A stretch of 13,072 nt of DNA from Acanthaster planci (Eukaryota; Echinodermata; Asteroidea; Valvatida; Acanthasteridae), in NCBI RefSeq assembly GCF_001949145.1, contig NW_019091533.1, positions 16,552-29,623 of the forward strand, written 5' to 3'. Under the pieces are notes generated by a model, which was not told the origin of the DNA, ran no database searches, and saw only the letters and a list, made by a program, of their open reading frames with translations. Made by a program: the position numbers and the translations under genes. Shown piece by piece: positions 8,284-13,072 of the stretch. The first letter of the stretch is position 1. Every line of letters starts with the position of its first letter.

Positions 8284-8760
8284 CTGTGGTTGTATTACAC
8301 CAAATACGCGCCCATAGAAAACAGTGCAAAATCGGACCGAAATAGAGCTGCCTGTTGACTCTCGTGAAGAGGTTGACCTCGGTTTTTAACTGGAAATTCA
8401 AGATTATGGCCAGAAGATCACTTTTCGTTTCAATTTCATGCGGGTTAGCCATTAAAATGTTTTTTTATTCGCCTTTCAAGCCCCAAAACAGCAGTAAAAC
8501 TAGGTGCTCATTTCTGATTCTGGCAGCCCGCCTCTATCTAAAATAGACCCGCAATTTGGGTTTTTTTGTGAAAGACATACCCCGAACCGCGAATATTTCT
8601 ATGATACCTCCTGGTTATGGCATGTCTTACTGTAAAAACCCCGTGGATCACCAAATATTAACCCTAACCCTCCTCAATCCTCCAACAGGTGAAGGATTGA
8701 GGAAGGTTAGGGTTAATGAACTCGTGCGCAGAGATACAACCATTTAGTGGAATGCACCTT
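8284..8760 (-). mobile_element. Repeat family copy D (inverted relative to C)
   Basis: The reverse complement aligns to 6060-6520 across the whole unit, with many shared blocks including ATAGAGGCGGGC (complement of 8527-8538) and TAGTTTTACTGC (complement of 8491-8502). Two large differences are seen. D has a TTAA-flanked palindrome at 8658-8716 that C lacks, and D lacks the double mini-hairpin that C has. C and D flank about 1.76 kb as inverted repeats. Confidence 0.75.
8658..8716. mobile_element. Miniature piggyBac-like palindromic insertion with TTAA duplication
   Basis: The arms 8658-8681 and 8693-8716 are complementary at 23 of 24 positions around an 11-nt loop (8682-8692). Both ends are TTAA followed inward by CCCTAACC. 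The related copy C has a single TTAA (6104-6107) at this place and continues on both sides with matching sequence. It is therefore an unoccupied site, and the 51 bp (8662-8712) plus one TTAA are inserted here. TTAA target duplication and ends starting with CCC are hallmarks of piggyBac transposons. Assignment to that superfamily is inference, and the element would be non-autonomous and exceptionally small. Confidence 0.75.
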
Positions 8761-10201
8761 TATCTGGTGCGTGAGTACCAAAGGAATGTCACTTTCATTT
8801 CAAAACACGACCTCTTTTGTTCCTGCTGGATAATAGTGCATTTGATTGGATTTATTCAATATTTCGGCAAAATATTATTACAAAAAATAAAGAAGGGAGA
8901 AGCAAGCTCAAATATTTCCCAAAGTGGAAAAAGTAGGGATAACGCCAACTTATTTCCATTGGGGTCCCAACTGATGAGAAAATTAACCTGAATGAGTACA
9001 GAAAATAGATAAAAAAATCCATCCAAAAATTATGAAAGCCATCAGAAATACAAAAACCACGAAGCGAAAATACACTTTCACACAAACAATGGTCGTCAAT
9101 ATTAAATGCTCTCCCTGACAGCTTCTCTTAAATGAACCCGAATCAACATGAGCAAGTCCCCAGACCACGTCTATCCGGTTCATGAGTAACTTGGTCACAT
9201 ACACGCGGATGCGTCACGATTTGCAGGCTCCCATTCCACGATAGGGGCCTAGTTGAAATTGCGCGTTAACTTCCAGTTCCATGGTAACAGCGAGCAATGC
9301 ATGTAAGCCCATGTGCAGTGCATGTTCCGTGGGCCCAGTTTAAACTGAAGTGACGTCCCATTTTATATACGTGTCTGTCTTTGTGTCCCAACTCTTTGAC
9401 AGTGCTGTGTGAAAGACACGCCATTTTTGGCCGAGGGGGTGGGAGTTTCTCTCGTTTCCGTTAACTAGCATGAAATGACAGCCTAATCCAATAGTTCTGC
9501 AAAATAACGTGCTGTGTGGTGGATCTGATGTGTGGTATATAGCTCTCCGGATACATTGTCCTGTAGAGAGATTCTTTTTGCAGCAAATTCCTTCTCTGTA
9601 AAGATGCGGTTGAACTAGCTAATTTCCTGTCATATTATAATTCGTTTCGAACAGTGTAGACCTTCATTTGTGGTATTATCAGTTGTGTGAAATATTGATG
9701 TGAATACATTCAGTGTGTTTCTTCGTATAAATTCTTGAATTTTCCTGTTAGTCTCTTTTCTACAGACCAATGTGACCCATGAAAATCGTAAAAAAATGGG
9801 GAGAGATTCAAGTTTGTTTGTTTGTTTTAATAAAAATATGAACACCTCAAGTGGAACTCCCTTCTGCTGGCGGGGGGTGTCCCTACCCCCAGCCTATACC
9901 CCCTTGAAGTAAATACAAACAAATAAACCAATAATACGCCCCTCCCTCCCCAGAGAACTTTACATATGGCCAAAATAACAAGATTTAGTCCTTCGTCTTC
10001 GAAGTACAACTTTGTCATCGTGTCAAGTTTGATGTTTGTCCAACCAGGAGGATGGAGAACTCTCATGTCACGAGGACAACAAAAGGAGCGTGGAGTCATG
10101 CTACCAAGTACATTTTTAAAAATAATATTCAGCGCAGTATTTTTAAGGTGTTAAAATACAACTCATTTGAGGCCTCTACTGCGTTTGAACTTGTTTTCCA
10201 G
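8761..10201. other. Non-coding stretch upstream of the methyltransferase exons
   Basis: No gene is recognised. Open frames on the minus strand near 8852-9204 and 9630-10099 show no family motifs. A C/G-rich patch at 9869-9902 contains short inverted G5/C5 words. Earlier exons of the downstream gene were looked for by eye, using the glycine-rich N-terminal motif of the family, and were not found. Confidence 0.5.
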
Positions 10202-10389
10202 CATTACGCTCACCGACAAAATGCTGGCCTTAATCGGCCGGAAAGGGGACCTGGAGCGGACAGGCCTTGCGTATCGCCACAGAAGTGGCCGAGGAGGCCG
10301 GTTTGCTCATGGCCGGAAACATCAGCAACACCGGCGTACTCGATACCGACGATCCCGCCTGCATATCAGAAATTGACACCATGTTCAAG
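10202..10389 (+). pseudogene. Betaine-homocysteine S-methyltransferase-like exon 1, frameshifted
   Basis: The family transfers a methyl group to homocysteine to give methionine in the cytosol; in betaine enzymes the donor is betaine and the site holds zinc. The exon follows a pyrimidine-rich AG acceptor (10191-10201) and ends at AAG before GTAAGG (10390). Three frames must be combined: HYAHR (10202-10216), MLALIGRKGDLE (10221-10256) and QALRIATEVAEEAGLLMAGN (about 10261-10320), continuing as ISNTGVLDTDDPACISEIDT then MFK. These match the middle of the homocysteine-binding barrel, in the right order. The first break, at about 10217-10220, fits a 2-nt loss. The second, at about 10257-10260, fits a small deletion. 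The damage suggests a pseudogene, or consensus errors in an intact gene. Family call strong; exact paralogue uncertain. Confidence 0.75.
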
Positions 10390-10861
10390 GTAAGGATGTT
10401 AACCCCTAGAGAAATCCAAAGCCATACCAGGTACCATATTATATAACAGAGCGCATCTGCTATCAGGAATAAAACAAACTTTGATCGTATAGCAAGCAGG
10501 ATGTTATATCAATAGGGCCCTTATTGAAAGGGATCCGTTGTTAACACTAGACTTGAAAAGAACTACATTAAAGTGGTTCTATTTATGACATATCACTTGC
10601 ACACACCGGCAATCCTTTTCCTTCCAAATTTCCATCAAATAAGGAAACTGTTTTTCAGAGAGTTTCCAAACAAAACTGTAAAATCGAGATAAAATACCGA
10701 AATTGGCAACAAAATCCCTCTTGTCACTCCGGTGAGGTGAACCATTAGAAATTAATTTTCTCCGAAAAACTCGTCTCACATTCCGCATGATCTTACTGCA
10801 AGTCGTTCACGTGAGACTTCTCCAATTTGAATATGCGATTTTGATTCTTCTCTGCATACAG
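10390..10861 (+). other. Intron between the two methyltransferase-like exons
   Basis: It begins GTAAGG (10390) and ends TCTGCATACAG (10851-10861). At 472 bp it has normal GT...AG borders and a phase-0 junction, since exon 1 ends in a whole codon and exon 2 opens with GAG CAG. Retention of the intron argues against a processed (retrocopied) pseudogene. No gene was seen inside it. Confidence 0.7.
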
Positions 10862-10980
10862 GAGCAGATAGAATGGGCGGTGCAGGCAGGAGCTAATTAC
10901 ATCGTTGGCGAGACCCACAACACTCTCGGAGATTCTAGGGGCTATGATTGTAATCAAAGCAATCAAGAAATGTGGTCCAG
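10862..10980 (+). pseudogene. Betaine-homocysteine S-methyltransferase-like exon 2, frameshifted
   Basis: This continues the previous exon directly. EQIEWAVQAGANYIVGETHN reads from 10862, followed by TLGDSR. A one-base excess in the G-run 10938-10941 shifts the frame, and AMIVIKAIKKCGP then reads from 10941 to 10979. The exon ends at 10980 with a phase-1 base before GTATAC. The Glu in VGETH lies at the position of the conserved barrel Glu of the family (IAEYF in the vertebrate enzyme), so the substrate-site residue is kept. The later cysteine-bearing zinc-binding exons were not found in the next 2 kb. The gene fragment may end here or continue across long introns. Confidence 0.75.
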
Positions 10981-11769
10981 GTATACCTTCTGTTTAAATC
11001 TAATGAATTGATTCAGGTCGGTATACCAAGTAATTGCAAGGCAATTTCAATGGATCCAACTGATGCGGAATGGTACACCCGAATAATAAGTGGGAAAAAT
11101 AACTATAGGTTTGGACTGAATCAACAATGGTATACATAACTGATACCAGCGTGGGTACGGTTCGAATCGTCTGAGTGAGACAGGGGCTCTTCACAGCCTT
11201 GCTTGTGCAGTCGTCTCATAAAATAGGTTTTCGCGGCCAATTTCGGAAAATGAGTACATGAATTAGTTATATTAGCATTCGTTTTCGAACGTAATACAAC
11301 GAAGATTTGAATCCCGTTTTTATTTAACAAATGAAAATTCTATCTCATAAAGCTGTGTAAAGTCAGCGTTCAATTTCGTGATACTGCGGTGGTTTAATAT
11401 GCTGACGTTCATTTTTGCGCGAAATCGAATGCACATCAATCAACAATCCTGCATTCACCTTAATTTGAACTGAGCCTATTTCATAAAATATCTAGGCGAT
11501 TTCGCGCGGGAAGCGTTACTTATTTTATGCCTGGTAACGAATTGGAATTCGTTTGTGTGGTAACAGAAGTTTGCATTTTAATATTTGAATATTTAAATTT
11601 GAATATTCATGACTAAAATAAACCATTCATGCAGCCTTTGGAAACATACTGACTATAATTGTACGAATCCTACATAAACACTGACGCTGAGGGAACCTTC
11701 TTAATTCCTTCCTCTGCCAGAATCGCATCATCATCCAGCGAGGTGAGAGTTTATACATGCTTTTTTGCA
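10981..11769. other. Non-coding stretch between methyltransferase exon and transposase relic
   Basis: No gene is recognised. It includes an AT palindrome (11587-11608) and runs up to the transposase relic. A terminal inverted repeat for that transposon was looked for here and not found. Confidence 0.5.
11587..11608. repeat. 22-bp AT-rich palindrome
   Basis: GAATATTTAAATTTGAATATTC is symmetric at 20 of 22 positions. It is upstream of the transposase relic, and low complexity makes chance possible. Confidence 0.5.
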
Positions 11770-12807
11770 ATGGCTGAACGAAGGAGATACAGAAAAATCT
11801 CAGACTTTGACTGGAATCGCCTCATTGATGCCTGTGAGGATGTCAACGCTGACTATCTCCAGGTACCAAATACATTGGGCATCAAACACTCAACAACCAG
11901 ATCAATTGTTGCTGTATATCTTAGAGATGGTCGTTGTAGTAAGCTGCCACTAGGAGGACCCCAAAACCAGAAGATTGACGAAGACATGAAAGATGTCCTT
12001 CTGCGTTATATACATGATAGCCCCTCCTAACTTTACAACTCAATGATCAATTGCGAGCCAATCTTCCCGATAAGCCCTTCGTGATCACCAGTACCATCAC
12101 CAGACCTCTAGATGGTAAATGTAAATCGTGAGCTAACGGAAAATGTTCCCCAACAAAGAAATTCGCCGCGGGTATTATGAACGAGTTAGATTTGCAAAAT
12201 GGTCTCTACAGGTCGATGTGCTTGAACACAATGTGTTCATCGATGAGACTGTGTAAAGCATATGGACCCGTCGGTCTCAGGACCGTGCTCGTGGAAAGCC
12301 AGCAAGACAAATCGTTCAAGGCCGGAGATGCAAGCAAGTCAATGTCACGTTTTCCATTTCTGTAGGACTGGTTGTTCACAGAATGTCTTCGGATACTGTG
12401 ACGAGAGAAACATAAGAGGAGTTATGCTATTCCCTGCAGATGAACAGATATGTCTGATACAACGCTCGGCCTCATCCGCGCCGAACTACCCCCCTCACGC
12501 CGACATCTTTACCATCAAGCTGTTACCCCATATTCACCACTTTTGAATCTGACATAAACGGCACTCTCAGCTTTCAAGGCAGGAGTGAAGCGCACACTGG
12601 GCCTACCTGAATGGAAGGACAGATTCGGAGACGAAGCCGCCAGAGTCCAAGCTGGTGTAAACTTGCACGTATGGAGATCTCCCCGTCTCCAGGAAGTGGC
12701 TGCACTAAACATTGGAGAGGTCGCACCTGAAAAGTGTACAGCCTGGTACAACCATGCTCAGACATAATGTCCCTCGATGCCTTTCCAGACAAATCATTGA
12801 TGGATGA
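11770..12807 (+). pseudogene. Tc1/mariner-IS630 superfamily transposase, decayed
   Basis: The ATG at 11770 opens a helix-turn-helix DNA-binding region (roughly residues 1-60: RRRYRKISDFDW, then LGIKHSTTRSIVAVYLRDGR, then LPLGG). The frame stops at 12028-12030. Recognisable sequence then hops frames: LTLQLNDQLRANLPDKPF (from 12027), ELTENVPQQRNSPRVL (about 12130-12177), and FAKWSLQ with VFIDET, whose Asp at 12242-12244 is the first catalytic acid. IWTRRSQ follows. A damaged DNARPH-like second-acid motif lies near 12455-12475. At SPLLNLT*TALSAFKAG the third-acid codon is a stop (12555-12557). The C-terminal CTAWYNHAQT and, after one more shift, VPRCLSRQIIDG end at 12807. No terminal inverted repeats were found. 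It cannot encode an active enzyme. Confidence 0.85.
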
Positions 12808-13072
12808 AAATGATGCAAGGAGAAAGAACTTTAATAAATACAAAAAGAGCCCCAAAAGTCCCAAAATCCCTTTGCAAGATTTTATTCTTGGAAAACGAGG
12901 CACTCGATAAAATAGACATGCTTTCTGTACACGGGGCGGTTGCTTACGTGATGCTGACAGGCTACCACGGAGAGAAGAAATTGTTAGATAGAAATTGGTA
13001 CGGTTGGCCAGGTGTTGTGATGTTCTGCCCATGTAACGAGCTTCACATCGGCACTGAAATTCATAGATAACA
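12808..13072. other. 3' flank of the transposase relic, nothing recognised
   Basis: An AATAAA lies at 12833-12838, shortly after the transposase end, and could be its polyadenylation signal. The frame 12804-13070 has no recognised motif. The right end of the transposon may lie here or beyond the window. Confidence 0.4.

Noticed and set aside
8658-8716. Interstitial telomeric repeat
   Set aside because: CCCTAA occurs only about once and a half per arm and the rest of the arm is unrelated. The TTAA duplication and empty site explain the structure better.
12574-13032. 152-codon open frame on the minus strand
   Set aside because: It lies opposite the C-terminal part of the transposase relic, whose plus-strand reading has clear family motifs.
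12804-13070. 88-codon open frame after the transposase
   Set aside because: It has no family likeness and starts at the transposase stop. It is probably chance flank sequence.
1-13072. CRISPR array, operon or prophage
   Set aside because: No regularly spaced repeats, no co-directional gene runs and no ribosome binding sites are seen. Splice sites and repeat types indicate a eukaryotic genome.

Overview
The window looks like nuclear DNA from an invertebrate animal, probably marine. The basis is AT-rich non-coding sequence, exon-like islands with GT/AG splice borders, tRNA-derived repeats, terminal-inverted-repeat elements, a Tc1/mariner-IS630 transposase relic and an LTR-retrotransposon tail. 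The phylum cannot be fixed from sequence alone. There are no operons or bacterial-style genes, and no intact host protein gene is visible. Nearly all open frames are chance readings of repeats.

Layout. 1-293: the C-terminal tail of an LTR-retrotransposon polyprotein enters from the left edge. It is followed by an LTR-like stretch (about 377-1890) holding a 63-bp exact direct repeat. 1914-4090: AT-rich DNA with no recognised gene. 4093-4215: a near-perfect fold-back hairpin. 4339-4735 and 5173-5540: two inverted copies (A and B) of one roughly 0.4-kb element, with long terminal inverted repeats and a tRNA-like segment inside each. 5915-6520: a partial copy (C0) followed by a fuller copy (C) of a second repeat family; a third copy (D) lies inverted at 8284-8760. 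D carries a 51-bp palindrome flanked by TTAA that C lacks, so C preserves the empty insertion site of a miniature piggyBac-like element. 7600-8010: two tRNA-related units on the minus strand.

10202-10980: two exons of a betaine-homocysteine S-methyltransferase-like gene, recognisable and spliced in the right order but broken by three reading-frame shifts. 11770-12807: a Tc1/mariner-IS630 family transposase relic with several frame changes, in which the codon expected to encode the third catalytic acid is a stop.

The parts do not form a pathway. They record successive insertions and decay. The main open question is whether the many small indels in both protein relics are true pseudogene damage or base-level errors in the assembly.
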